Shown: piece by piece, positions 17,971 through 26,491 of the stretch
Layout of the letters: every line of letters starts with the position of its first letter
Numbering within the stretch: the stretch's first letter is position 1
Source of the DNA: a virus
Strand: one strand, 5' to 3'
Length of the DNA: 64,000 nt
Virus record (IMG/VR): IMGVR_UViG_3300031952_000002
Location: 1 to 64,000 of that record
Position numbers and translations under genes: made by a program
Notes under the pieces: generated by a model
Database searches by the model: none
Told to the model about the DNA's origin: nothing
The model's input: only the letters and a program-made list of their open reading frames with translations

Positions 17971-18210
17971 ATGAGTTTTGAAAGAATGATTAGGGAACTA
18001 GAAATGCAGCGCGAATTTGGCGATGCATGCCTGACAGATCCGGACCAGATCGTTGCTGCGCTTATGGCTGGACGGGCTATGAGGAGCTATATAAAATTGG
18101 GTACTACCGTTAATGGGATGACATTACTTGGACATATTCCTACTGAAATGGCTCATGAAATTGTCTATACTTTGGAAGCTTGGGACAAATCTGTAAAGGA
18201 ACAAAAATGA
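17971..18210 (+). CDS. Hypothetical protein, first gene of sigma-28 operon
   Basis: 79 residues, helical and charged, no membrane segment. Strong SD (AAGGGGGAT). Overlaps the next gene start by four bases. No family recognised. Confidence 0.6.
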   Translation: MSFERMIRELEMQREFGDACLTDPDQIVAALMAGRAMRSYIKLGTTVNGMTLLGHIPTEMAHEIVYTLEAWDKSVKEQK

Positions 18211-18584
18211 AGTTTTTATTGATTTTATTGGTTTTTTTTGCACTAGAAGCTCAGGCTAAAGTAACTGAACTTACTTTAGACCTTAAACGTATGCCATTTA
18301 ACCTTGACTATTTATTTCCAGACCAAACTGATTGGGACTATGAAACACGTCTAAACTTTAGCGGTGAAATTGGCATTTTTTTTATGGACAACAAGGTTAC
18401 CGGTCGTACATATGACAACCGATACCACTACGTGTCTTGGGGTTTTGATATGGGTTTTCGCGTCACCGATTGGTTAGATGTGGTTCATACTCATCTTAGC
18501 CAGCACGCTATAGATATTTACCGTGAAAAGTTTCCAGTTACTGATAGTTATGGTGCTAGACTTAACTTCTTAGACAAAAAGTGA
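18207..18584 (+). CDS. Exported protein
   Basis: 125 residues from the ATG at 18207 (AAAGGAAC upstream), which overlaps the preceding stop. Signal peptide residues 1-17 (FFALEAQA|K). The mature part is rich in aromatic beta strands (YHYVSWGFDMGFRVTDWLDV) and ends in GARLNFL, reminiscent of a short outer-membrane or periplasmic beta structure. A small surface-modifying protein is possible. Function not recognised. Confidence 0.6.
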   Translation: MKFLLILLVFFALEAQAKVTELTLDLKRMPFNLDYLFPDQTDWDYETRLNFSGEIGIFFMDNKVTGRTYDNRYHYVSWGFDMGFRVTDWLDVVHTHLSQHAIDIYREKFPVTDSYGARLNFLDKK

Positions 18585-18591
18585 GACAAAA

Positions 18592-18780
18592 ATGATTAAA
18601 AAGTTGCGCAATCGTTTTCCTGATGCCACGTTTGAAGTAGCTTTTACAAATGAACTGGTAGTTACCTACAAAAACGCAAGTCTTATTGTTGACAAAACAT
18701 GGGGACTTAACGAAAGTATCAAAGAAATCAACGACTTTATACGTGACATTAACATAGAACTGGAGCAAAAACATGGCTAA
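18592..18780 (+). CDS. Hypothetical small protein
   Basis: 62 residues, alpha/beta, soluble, no known motif. It overlaps the next gene by eight bases; the SD of the next gene lies inside it. Confidence 0.5.
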   Translation: MIKKLRNRFPDATFEVAFTNELVVTYKNASLIVDKTWGLNESIKEINDFIRDINIELEQKHG

Positions 18781-19471
18781 GAAACCTAGCAAACCTTTAC
18801 CTAAACTAAAGAAAAAACCAATAAAATCAAAAACTAAGAAAAAAAAGCCAACGGTAAAAGCCAAGAAAAAAGCTTTAAGTGATTTTATTGACAACATGGA
18901 AAAATTTGATATTGGTTTTGATCTTGACGAAGATGTTTGGACATTTGAACCCACTTTAAAGGCAACAAACAACACTCAAACAGTTAATTATAAACCAGTT
19001 TCCGGAGAAACTTTATTGAAGTGTGAAAACGTAACAATCACACCAAGCTTAAACTCTGATATAATGTCTGCTGCTTTGTCTATTCCATATAGTTATAAGA
19101 TTGTTATGACCGAAGTTCCTGAAAACCTTAACGATAAATCCGACAACAAAGACAAATGGACAAAAAATGCTCCTAACCATGAATGTTTAATAATACACGA
19201 TGAAATCATTTTAGATCTTAAATACTATACCGACGGCAATGACAGGAAAATTGTCGGAGATATAGTACCAGCTAATGGATATAACCCAGGCCAGATATCC
19301 TTGGAATCAGTTAACAAAGGAGAATCTAAGCTGGTGTACACAAATCATGACCGTGTTGTGTCTATGCCAATTTGCGATGGTTATGATTTGTACCTTTTAA
19401 TGAAATATTGGTTTGAAACCGCTGAAACCGACCACTTAGCTGAAACTGTTATTTACCAAAGGACCAAATAA
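18773..19471 (+). CDS. Hypothetical protein with lysine-rich tail
   Basis: 232 residues. Residues 1-35 are almost half Lys/Pro (KPLPKLKKKPIKSKTKKKKP), like histone-H1-type or nucleic-acid-binding tails. The remaining ~195 residues form an acidic globular domain without recognised family. SD GGAG. The tail suggests binding to DNA, RNA or an acidic surface; this is inference from charge only. Confidence 0.6.
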   Translation: MAKKPSKPLPKLKKKPIKSKTKKKKPTVKAKKKALSDFIDNMEKFDIGFDLDEDVWTFEPTLKATNNTQTVNYKPVSGETLLKCENVTITPSLNSDIMSAALSIPYSYKIVMTEVPENLNDKSDNKDKWTKNAPNHECLIIHDEIILDLKYYTDGNDRKIVGDIVPANGYNPGQISLESVNKGESKLVYTNHDRVVSMPICDGYDLYLLMKYWFETAETDHLAETVIYQRTK

Positions 19472-19806
19472 TGGACCAAGGTAAAAAAATACACTACACC
19501 AAAACAGGCAGATACGCTCCTATTAACAAAGCTTTTGACAAGCCCGTTCTTAGAAAATTCTGTAAAACTCATGGTCATACACCCTGGATAATAGGGTGGT
19601 ATAGGCACCCCGGTGTGTGTATGTTTTATGTGGCAAATACCGGAATGTGTGGGTGCAGCGAAATTGGACACATAATGTCTGGCATCCCAGAAGACTATCC
19701 AATAAAATACCCAGAAAAGCCTTGTCATAATGGGATACAAATGATGTATTATTGCGTGAAGTGTATTAAGGCTGGTGGATATGGCCCAATAGGAGCTGAT
19801 GAATGA
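19471..19806 (+). CDS. Cysteine/histidine-rich protein
   Basis: 111 residues with 8 Cys and several His (CKTHGH, GMCGC, CHNG, CVKC), consistent with one or two zinc sites. Strong SD AAAGGACC; overlaps both neighbours by 1-4 bases. No named zinc-ribbon family identified. Confidence 0.6.
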   Translation: MDQGKKIHYTKTGRYAPINKAFDKPVLRKFCKTHGHTPWIIGWYRHPGVCMFYVANTGMCGCSEIGHIMSGIPEDYPIKYPEKPCHNGIQMMYYCVKCIKAGGYGPIGADE

Positions 19807-20666
19807 TCAAAGCACAAATCGTATTAGACAGTATTGGTCACCATGGTATCCGTTTGACCACTATGGCTCTGGAATACCCACGCTACATCCACGCTGAATT
19901 AATGACACACAGGCAGTTTAGCAGAAATGCCAGTAGTTCTAGGGCTATACCTGTATCAAAGATGATTGAAAAAGCTAAAAGCGAAATGGTTATACCTGAT
20001 TATTGGGGTAAAAACCAAAAAGGAATGCAAGCTAGTGAACAGTTAGACCACGGTCTCAGGATTGAGGCCACTAGGGTGTGGGTAGCTCAAGCGGAATCGG
20101 CTATTAAGGCTGCTGCAGACTTGTCTAACCTTGGCGTACACAAACAAATTGCTAATAGGGTCTTAGAGCCTTTTACGACTATCACGGTGCTAGTTACTGG
20201 TACTAAGGATGCCTATAGTAACTTTTTTGCTTTGCGGAACCACAAAGATGCTCAGCCAGAAATCAAAGGTTTAGCTGAAGTGATGTTGAATGCATACAAG
20301 GCCAGTATACCTGGTATACTTAGTGTAGGCGATTGGCACATGCCTTATATTACCTTGGAAGACACCCAATCTTTGGTTGACCTGGACTACGGTTCTTTGC
20401 TAGAGATATTGCTTAAGGTGTCCGCTGCTCGGTGCGCTCGGGTTAGCTACTTGACACATGACAAAAAAAGTCCAGATATGGTACAGGACTTAGATCTTTA
20501 CGCTAAGTTGGTTGGAGGTAAGCCGATCCACGCAAGTCCCCTAGAACACCAAGCTGAATTGATGTCTAGTGCTAGTTATCAGTCAGCTAACTTTAAGGGA
20601 TGGAAACAATACCGGCAAACCATGCCTAACCAATACATTACCGACTATTTTGAGCAAGCTGAATGA
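19803..20666 (+). CDS. thyX: Flavin-dependent thymidylate synthase
   Basis: 287 residues. The ThyX signature is present as THRQFSRNASSSR (residues 35-47; canonical RHR-x7-S), with the first Arg replaced by Thr, as in other phage ThyX-like proteins. RCARVSY (near 213) and HASPLEHQA (near 250) match the conserved substrate-binding C-terminal motifs. The enzyme methylates dUMP to dTMP using methylenetetrahydrofolate, FAD and NADPH. SD AGGAG; overlaps both flanking genes. It fits phage DNA precursor supply together with the RNR and MazG-like enzymes in this window. Confidence 0.88.
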   Translation: MIKAQIVLDSIGHHGIRLTTMALEYPRYIHAELMTHRQFSRNASSSRAIPVSKMIEKAKSEMVIPDYWGKNQKGMQASEQLDHGLRIEATRVWVAQAESAIKAAADLSNLGVHKQIANRVLEPFTTITVLVTGTKDAYSNFFALRNHKDAQPEIKGLAEVMLNAYKASIPGILSVGDWHMPYITLEDTQSLVDLDYGSLLEILLKVSAARCARVSYLTHDKKSPDMVQDLDLYAKLVGGKPIHASPLEHQAELMSSASYQSANFKGWKQYRQTMPNQYITDYFEQAE

Positions 20667-20866
20667 CTAAACGTTATTTGTTAACTTTCTTGGATTTTTG
20701 TATATTTGCTTTATTTTTTGGTGGATTGTGGTATGTTCAAGTTGAAACAATTGACTGGTTTTATGATCTAGATTATGGGTTATATTTGATTGTGTTTTTA
20801 CAATTTATGGCTATTTTTTTTGTGTCTTGTAGTTTAGCAAAATACATTGAATGGAGAGAAAAATGA
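20663..20866 (+). CDS. Small two-span membrane protein
   Basis: 67 residues with hydrophobic segments about 7-26 and 38-58 and charged ends. ATGA overlap with thyX. Function unknown; may interact with the membrane protein encoded next. Confidence 0.55.
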   Translation: MTKRYLLTFLDFCIFALFFGGLWYVQVETIDWFYDLDYGLYLIVFLQFMAIFFVSCSLAKYIEWREK

Positions 20867-21306
20867 AAAAAACTCTTTTTTTTATAACATCTTGTTTTTT
20901 ATGGTCTTATTGTATACTTTTAGTTTTTTTATTAAAAGTGCAAATAACTGAAAAAGCAGAAACAATACAATATTCAACCCTTTTGTTTGGTGGAATAGTT
21001 TTACATTGTTTATGCTTGACTACTATTGAGCTAATTAAGAATCCAAAAAAGTACTATCGCAGACTGTTTAGTCAACGTGTAAACATTTACCGTATGAGTG
21101 CTTTGTTTTTTGGATGTCATTTAGGTGGAACAAAAGATGATCTTATGGTGGAGATTTTTCTAGGTAAGCGTAGTGTAATTATTGATTTATCTTTGCCTAG
21201 TCATCGAAATTGGGTAGATAAAAAGGACGAAGAAATCGATGAATATCTGATAAAAGAATTTATCAATGAGACTAAAGTTTCTGACCAAAATGCCGATAAG
21301 GTTTAA
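20863..21306 (+). CDS. Membrane-anchored hypothetical protein
   Basis: 147 residues from the ATG at 20863 (GGAG eight bases upstream). Two hydrophobic segments (about 4-24 and 37-57) are followed by a soluble, basic then acidic domain. The final codons contain a complete sigma-28 type promoter (21273-21299). This is the last plus-strand gene before a 22-kb minus-strand structural block. Confidence 0.6.
   Translation: MKKTLFFITSCFLWSYCILLVFLLKVQITEKAETIQYSTLLFGGIVLHCLCLTTIELIKNPKKYYRRLFSQRVNIYRMSALFFGCHLGGTKDDLMVEIFLGKRSVIIDLSLPSHRNWVDKKDEEIDEYLIKEFINETKVSDQNADKV
21273..21299 (+). promoter_or_regulatory. Sigma-28 (FliA/SigD)-type promoter facing opposing genes
   Basis: TAAAGTTT-N11-GCCGATAA, a full consensus match inside the 3' end of the preceding gene. 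Downstream on plus there is no gene until 43.3 kb, so transcription would be antisense to the minus-strand gene at 21342 or yield a short RNA. Confidence 0.75.
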
Positions 21307-21341
21307 GTAACTGCCAGTAGCCTACCATAATGGCCTGCCAA

Positions 21342-21809
21342 TTACCCGCCGTAAGATACCCACATACCTGTGAAACTCACACTGGCCTGTAGCGTTTGCC
21401 TAGCCTGGAACGCTACCTGCCAGCTCGTCACTTTGCAAAACTCTATACTAAGTAACAATTCACCTGTTTGGCGGTCATAAAAACGGAAATGACAATACCG
21501 GCTTGGGGCTTGCTGAGGATAGCTGTTGGTTTCAGATTGACTATCTACCGTTGGAGCCACTAAACCCATACGGATAGGGTCAGTGCCTTTGAGCATAAAT
21601 AGGTTCATAGAGCCTTGGACCATACTCTGACCAGCTGCCAGGGCAATCTCTTGGGGGAATACCGAGTCAACGCCCATGATGTTTTGGGCACCAAGCGACT
21701 GGCTGAAGTTCAGGCCGCTGGCGTAGCCAATGGTTCTTTCAACTGCTTCACCAGATTCGTAAGCTATGGCCAACCTGACGCTAGCGCCAGTATATAACAT
21801 AGTTTGCAT
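21342..21809 (-). CDS. Tail tube-like protein (paralogue of main tube)
   Basis: 155 residues. YTGASVRLAI...RTIGYASGLNFSQ...IALAAGQSMVQGSMNLFMLKG aligns by eye with the tail tube at 56550 (FTGARAKVTI...GLFSNASWSIRQ...VQLTLTGYRVI), indicating the same tube fold. Located in the baseplate region, it is more likely a tube initiator or hub-proximal ring than the bulk tube. Its TAATG start overlaps the stop of the large upstream gene. Confidence 0.65.
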   Translation of the reverse strand: MQTMLYTGASVRLAIAYESGEAVERTIGYASGLNFSQSLGAQNIMGVDSVFPQEIALAAGQSMVQGSMNLFMLKGTDPIRMGLVAPTVDSQSETNSYPQQAPSRYCHFRFYDRQTGELLLSIEFCKVTSWQVAFQARQTLQASVSFTGMWVSYGG

Positions 21810-24493
21810 TAAATTTGTGCCTCAAAAAACGTGTCTGCCCCGTAAATATATACAGCTTCACTGGTAGGCGGATCTAAAACCGAGTCACTGCCTCCCTGAT
21901 TTCCCCAACCTTGATCTCCTGGATAAATAATCTTGATTTCCATTTTGATACCAAGGGCCGTAATAGCTGAAATAACTTCCTGAGCATATATGCGCCCTTG
22001 AGCGGTGCCGGTCACGAATAATGGAAAATCTTTACCGTCTTCACTAGGAGTGTAGGCATCAGCCGAACTTAGCTGGGTGATGTCTGATCCGGCTTGGTGG
22101 TTTTTGGTGTATTGATTGCTTGGGTCCAGAAGCACGATAGACCTGGCTCCATCTACCACACCAATAGCATAGCCTTGGCTGGCCGACAATATCGCTGGAG
22201 TGCCAGATTGACATACAAAAATGGTTGGCGATGGAGTGCTAACCACTTGGTAAGTTCCATCCATTGCGGTAAGGGTACCGCTAATAATGACTTGACTGTT
22301 CACTAGCAATCCGTGCGGCCCAATGGTATTAACCGTGATCAAAAAACCGTTTTGGCTGATAGACAAAATAGGCACACTGGGCGGACTGTTGAGCGGCTGG
22401 ACAGCTATGTACCTAAACGGACCCTCTTCATTGTCCTGGTCAAGGTTTAGCATAAACAAACCAGACTCATTAGGTAATGTGCCGTTTATTTGGATATTAG
22501 TTAGTGTTGCACCGGCTAGTATTGGCTCTCTGGTGTAAGCGTAATGGGTAGTAAGAGTGTAATTGTCTTGGGCATCTGTGGCATAAGGTCCTGGCCATTG
22601 GTCTGCTGGATTTTGGCTATCTGTATCGATAATATTTACCGTAATAGAACAAGTGTCGTCTGTGACTCTGGTGCCAAATGGGTCAATATATGATTTAATT
22701 AAATGAGGCTCTGTACACACAACAGTAGTGGTAAATTGTTCTCTATGGACCGAGTTTATAGCTATTGACCGAACTGGGGTACTAAAGGTTGCTGTACCTC
22801 CTATAGCGGTCATATCATAGCCATTTTGCCTGAAACTAAAAGCATAGTCACTAATAACTACAATCTTTTGGTTCCATTCAGCAGTAGTTAAGTCGTTATA
22901 TACCCACTGACCTTGCTGGAGTGTGGTGATCGTAAATGGTGTGCCGCCTTCGTTAGCGTCTGGGGTACGTGGGCCAGCAACAAGGTCTGTAGCTGTTACC
23001 GTGTCTGATGCTATAGTAGTAGACCACCAACCGGCTGAGTTAATCACGGCCTGAACTGCACTAGCCACAACGTTAGCCGGGCTACCAGACACTATTTCAA
23101 TTTGACTGTATTGGTTAGCTATAAGTAACATAGCTGCTGGAGGGGTCATGGTTGTGTTGTCTACATCTACCCAAAACCCGTAATAACCGTATTCATATGG
23201 GATAAAGAAAAAAGTGTCTTGAAGTGATCCGCCAACATCAGCTACGCACAAAACTTCAGTTACTTCATGACCTAATGCCGTATTAAAACCAGGCGAAGAG
23301 TTACCGGCACTTACGTCAAAAGTAAGGCTAGATTGACCAACGTGCATATATGCACCGCCGGGCAGTTCCCTAGAGATAATGCTGGTAGTAGCTGGCAAAT
23401 AGATTTTTAGGTAGTCGCCAGGTTCATAAGCTAAAGCGTATCGAGTTTTGTTGTTTGGTACGTTTTTCTTAGGAAGCATAAACATAACGTCAAAATTGGT
23501 AGCTTGGATCAAGGTATAGCTATAATAAGTTGGAGGGGCATTAGGTGGTGGGCTGGCTCCAGCCTGGACCGCGCTAAGTCCACCAGTTTCTTCTACAACA
23601 ATTTCAAAGTAACCTGCATCAAGGTTAGGTGCATTTGTTGCAGGTAAAACGTTAACTATGTCATAGGTACCTGAAAAGCCGTTTTGTTCCCACATTGCAC
23701 CATACATCATAACCTTGTCGCCAGGTTTAACTGACTCCAAAGCTGGTTTAGTATTACCAGACCATCTAAAGCGCAACACGCTACCAGATGGACGGGTTAC
23801 CTGCCAAGCGGTATCGGGCATAGCTAGTGATGTCGGTCTTATTTGAGGGAATTGTAAATGGGTTTGAGCTTTACCGCCAAGTATGGTGACAGTAGAATAA
23901 GGACCTTTAGCTCCACCAAAAACTCTAACATATTCTTTTTTGTTGACCAAGTCATAGTCTACATCAGCGTAACCATTTAGGTTTAAGCTATTAATATAAC
24001 GGGTTATAACGTCAGCCACTTCTGAAGCAGTAGCCGCAGCAATACTAGCAAAATCACTAGAATAAAAAACCACACTACGAGTAATGCCATCTTCTAAACT
24101 AAACAACAGGTCGTCGCCATCTTCCAGATTAAAAGGGCCAAATAGTGTGGAAGTTGTAAAAGCTCTAACAGCTGCCGGGCCATAAAAGATTTCTAATACA
24201 GATTGGATAACCTCAACAATTTGCTTTTGAGCTGTGATCTTAATACCAAGGCGACGAAAAGCTAGATCACTCATACCAAGTTCTGGTGGACGGGTTATAC
24301 CTTTTTCGCTTAAGCGTTTGTCTAAGTATGGGCCAATAGCAGTTGATATGGTTAACTGGTCAGTTACCGATATACTAAGATTTTCTTGTTTTTGGGCTTC
24401 ATCGGCCAAAGCGGACACTAAAGCATCTGAATTAGTCCCAGTGATAAAGGGGGCTATATAGCGTCTGATGTCTATTTCTTTGTTTACACTCAC
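21809..24493 (-). CDS. Large baseplate component (wedge-like)
   Basis: 894 residues. The N-terminal ~120 residues are helical (DEAQKQENLSISVTDQLTIS, ITRPPELGMSDLAFRRLGIK), typical of baseplate proteins that dock to the hub or J-like protein. The remainder is beta-rich. A PHG module (GPHGLLVNSQVIISG, about residue 726) is shared with the genes at 10878 and 26936. Translationally coupled to the tube-like gene. A wedge role is inferred from context and shared modules. Confidence 0.65.
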   Translation of the reverse strand: MSVNKEIDIRRYIAPFITGTNSDALVSALADEAQKQENLSISVTDQLTISTAIGPYLDKRLSEKGITRPPELGMSDLAFRRLGIKITAQKQIVEVIQSVLEIFYGPAAVRAFTTSTLFGPFNLEDGDDLLFSLEDGITRSVVFYSSDFASIAAATASEVADVITRYINSLNLNGYADVDYDLVNKKEYVRVFGGAKGPYSTVTILGGKAQTHLQFPQIRPTSLAMPDTAWQVTRPSGSVLRFRWSGNTKPALESVKPGDKVMMYGAMWEQNGFSGTYDIVNVLPATNAPNLDAGYFEIVVEETGGLSAVQAGASPPPNAPPTYYSYTLIQATNFDVMFMLPKKNVPNNKTRYALAYEPGDYLKIYLPATTSIISRELPGGAYMHVGQSSLTFDVSAGNSSPGFNTALGHEVTEVLCVADVGGSLQDTFFFIPYEYGYYGFWVDVDNTTMTPPAAMLLIANQYSQIEIVSGSPANVVASAVQAVINSAGWWSTTIASDTVTATDLVAGPRTPDANEGGTPFTITTLQQGQWVYNDLTTAEWNQKIVVISDYAFSFRQNGYDMTAIGGTATFSTPVRSIAINSVHREQFTTTVVCTEPHLIKSYIDPFGTRVTDDTCSITVNIIDTDSQNPADQWPGPYATDAQDNYTLTTHYAYTREPILAGATLTNIQINGTLPNESGLFMLNLDQDNEEGPFRYIAVQPLNSPPSVPILSISQNGFLITVNTIGPHGLLVNSQVIISGTLTAMDGTYQVVSTPSPTIFVCQSGTPAILSASQGYAIGVVDGARSIVLLDPSNQYTKNHQAGSDITQLSSADAYTPSEDGKDFPLFVTGTAQGRIYAQEVISAITALGIKMEIKIIYPGDQGWGNQGGSDSVLDPPTSEAVYIYGADTFFEAQI

Positions 24494-24502
24494 GAAATTA
24501 CC

Positions 24503-24655
24503 TTAGTGTTTTGAATTTGAAACACACTTAACGCATTTTTCAAAAAGATACATTGTATTATGAGATACAAATTGATTAGAAAAAGATTGTGTCCATTGTG
24601 CCCCGCAACACCTACAGCCGCACTTTATGTCAACAGGGAAAATGGCCTGGATCAT
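24503..24655 (-). CDS. Small zinc-ribbon protein
   Basis: About 50 residues if started at the ATG at 24655. CGCRCCG...CVKC supplies two Cys pairs for one zinc. The frame can be extended upstream to 24772 with TTG, but that region is better explained by the overlapping gene at 24678. Weak AGG upstream. Start uncertain. Confidence 0.45.
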   Translation of the reverse strand: MIQAIFPVDIKCGCRCCGAQWTQSFSNQFVSHNTMYLFEKCVKCVSNSKH

Positions 24656-24677
24656 TGTGCCAATACCTATGTTTCTG

Positions 24678-24833
24678 TCAGTCAGTATTGTCTGTTGTTT
24701 TGGTGGGTTGAGTATTGTCAGTAGTTTTTTTAACATTATAGCAATACCCGCAAGAACATTTAAGCCAGCCAAGATTAGCTAACCTGGTTTCTGGGTGGTA
24801 GATCATCCACGTGGAGCACTTAGGACATATCAC
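24678..24833 (-). CDS. Small zinc-ribbon protein (51 aa)
   Basis: GTG start at 24833 overlapping the stop of the upstream gene (GTGA). The protein begins MICPKCSTWMIYHPETR and continues with KCSCGYC, giving CPxC and CxCxxC knuckles for a zinc ribbon; the tail is Thr/Asp/Asn-rich. It is too short for default gene calling, but motif and coupling support it. Role unknown; small ribbons often bind nucleic acid or RNA polymerase. Confidence 0.6.
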   Translation of the reverse strand: MICPKCSTWMIYHPETRLANLGWLKCSCGYCYNVKKTTDNTQPTKTTDNTD

Positions 24834-25102
24834 TTGAGGTCATCGTTTCTAACTACCCTCAGTCCTTTTGGTTTTTTTGTGTCTGGTGGTTGAATTTTAT
24901 CTAAGCGAGCATTTAAGGCCAACATTCCACCTGAAATAATTGTATCCCAAGTACGCACCATGTCAACCTCTTTATTATAAACAGCTTCTACTCTGGCGTG
25001 GATCTCTTGAAATGATCTTAGCCCCTCTTGACTTAGCTTGAGGTTTACACTATATCCACTTGTTGGCTGTTTGTCTTTTTTCTTGAACCAATTCCAAAAC
25101 AT
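24830..25102 (-). CDS. Hypothetical protein
   Basis: 90 residues from the ATG at 25102, chosen because GGAGG stands a few bases upstream. The longer frame to 25159 would translate a terminator hairpin. The Trp/Lys-rich N-terminus (MFWNWFKKKDK) may lie on a membrane; the rest is helical. No known family. Confidence 0.6.
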   Translation of the reverse strand: MFWNWFKKKDKQPTSGYSVNLKLSQEGLRSFQEIHARVEAVYNKEVDMVRTWDTIISGGMLALNARLDKIQPPDTKKPKGLRVVRNDDLK

Positions 25103-25117
25103 ACGGTCCCTCCAAAG

Positions 25118-25147
25118 AAAAAGCCTCCCTAAGAAGATTAGGGAGGC
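25118..25147 (-). terminator. Rho-independent terminator
   Basis: On minus, GCCTCCCTAA pairs perfectly with TTAGGGAGGC across a 5-base loop, followed by TTTTTC. It lies after the gene at 25177. Confidence 0.9.
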
Positions 25148-25176
25148 AAAAGTAAGCACACGTCTGGGGGTATGTA

Positions 25177-25392
25177 TCAGTCTTTTCTTAAAGGTAAGTT
25201 CGTGATTCTTTTAGTAATTTTGTCAGAATCTCTTATTTCTTCAAACTGTTTAGTTTGCCCACAATAAGTACACTTGAAGTAGGTGAAATGAAAGAGGTAT
25301 TCCTCTTCCCAGTGGTGGGTGCACCAACTGGACTTTTCTTCACTGTAGTCACCTTCACTACCAAAACCTAAAGAACCTGTACCCCACCACAT
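25177..25392 (-). CDS. Small protein with CxxC and HH motifs
   Basis: 71 residues from the ATG at 25392 (GAGG six bases upstream); a TTG at 25404 is less likely. CTHHWEEEY and KCTYCGQTK could form a zinc site. Aromatic N-terminus (MWWGTGSLGFG). Follows the transglycosylase and ends before a terminator. Confidence 0.55.
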   Translation of the reverse strand: MWWGTGSLGFGSEGDYSEEKSSWCTHHWEEEYLFHFTYFKCTYCGQTKQFEEIRDSDKITKRITNLPLRKD

Positions 25393-25400
25393 ATTAGACC

Positions 25401-26114
25401 TCAATTGCTTGATTTTGCTTGAGTTGTCTCTTCTTTAATTTTTTCCAGCTTGGCAATCCGGTGTTCTTCCTGCATGTCAAACATGCTACGGACATAAGCA
25501 TCAGTTTCTTGAGCACCAACTCCACTATTATTTTTCATAGCCTTGAGGGTAGAGCCATTACTGCCACCGTTATAAGCCGCAGATGCTTTTGCTAAATTCC
25601 CATTATAAGTGGCCGCTAGGCCCTTAAAGTGGGTATACCCCAAAAGGATATTGATTTCTGAGTCAAAAAGATCGTCAGAAGTCAATTTACCCATTTTAAG
25701 ATTGTCAGCTTCAGCTTGAGCAGTGGCTGGCATCATTTGAGCGATACCTTTAGCTCCAGCAGTGGAAGTTAAATTAGTTCGGTATTGGCTTTCCTGGCAC
25801 ATCAAAAAGATAAAAGCTTCTTGTGTGCGGCGGTCTCCACCAATACTACCAAGAATACGGTCAATCTGGCGTGACAACATAGCTTTTTTAACTTCACTGA
25901 GTCCATTGTTTTTGCTGCCGGTACATTTTGGTGTGTTCATCATCCATATAGTCACTTCTGCCAAGGTTTCTTCTGGGAGTTTTTCCTCTATAACAACTGT
26001 GGGTGCAACAACAACACTTTTTTTGTTTATGTCATAGCTATAAATGGCAAACGCTAATAACAGCGGCGATAAAGCCATGGCAGCTTTAAAAAGATTTTTA
26101 GTAGAAAGAAACAT
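25401..26114 (-). CDS. Membrane-anchored lytic transglycosylase (SLT domain)
   Basis: 237 residues from the ATG at 26114 (AGGAG upstream). An N-terminal signal-anchor (about 9-27) precedes a soluble SLT/goose-lysozyme-like domain. The catalytic Glu108 is in CQESQYR, GAKGIAQMMPATA gives the substrate-groove motif, and AAYNGG (about 172) is the third signature. It cleaves peptidoglycan MurNAc-GlcNAc bonds with 1,6-anhydro formation. Not tied to a virion protein, so either a lysis enzyme or a wall-remodelling enzyme expressed from the sigma-28 type promoter at 26492. Confidence 0.85.
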   Translation of the reverse strand: MFLSTKNLFKAAMALSPLLLAFAIYSYDINKKSVVVAPTVVIEEKLPEETLAEVTIWMMNTPKCTGSKNNGLSEVKKAMLSRQIDRILGSIGGDRRTQEAFIFLMCQESQYRTNLTSTAGAKGIAQMMPATAQAEADNLKMGKLTSDDLFDSEINILLGYTHFKGLAATYNGNLAKASAAYNGGSNGSTLKAMKNNSGVGAQETDAYVRSMFDMQEEHRIAKLEKIKEETTQAKSSN

Positions 26115-26177
26115 AACGGTATCTCCTAAATTGTTTCTAAAGCGACTATGCCCCAAAATGGGTCCAAAGTCAATGTT

Positions 26178-26354
26178 TCAGCTCAGAAGCTTGTCCATAC
26201 AAACGTAACCTATTGCAAGTATTGCCCCAACTACACTAGATCCAATCAGCTCATAAAAGTAATAAAACCGACCTTTTTTAGTTACAAACAAAAAACGTAC
26301 CCAATATACCAAGAACACTAGACTAGTAAACATTCCCCAGGCTGCTATAAACAT
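26178..26354 (-). CDS. Small two-span membrane protein (58 aa)
   Basis: ATG at 26354 with GGAG 8-9 bases upstream, stop TGA at 26178. Two hydrophobic segments (about 2-24 and 37-52) separated by a basic linker VTKKGR. Immediately upstream of the transglycosylase in a sigma-28-led unit. A holin or partner of the anchored enzyme is possible from size, topology and position only. Confidence 0.55.
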   Translation of the reverse strand: MFIAAWGMFTSLVFLVYWVRFLFVTKKGRFYYFYELIGSSVVGAILAIGYVCMDKLLS

Positions 26355-26440
26355 TATTTCTTACTCCAATCTTTAACTTTACCAGACAACATTAGGCCAA
26401 TAATTGGCCAGCACAACATAACCGACAACGAAAAAGCCAA
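26354..26440 (-). CDS. Possible short membrane peptide, start unclear
   Basis: A strong SD (AAGGAG) lies shortly after the sigma-28 type promoter, and the frame after it encodes a hydrophobic peptide (LAFSLSVMLCWPIIGLMLSG) ending in a TAA that overlaps the next ATG. No ATG/GTG/TTG lies at normal distance from the SD. The first usable start is TTG at 26440. Low-confidence gene. Confidence 0.3.
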   Translation of the reverse strand: MAFSLSVMLCWPIIGLMLSGKVKDWSKK

Positions 26441-26491
26441 TAAAACTGTTTCTAGTGTCTTTTTGGTCTCCTTGCGTTACTTACTTAAACC

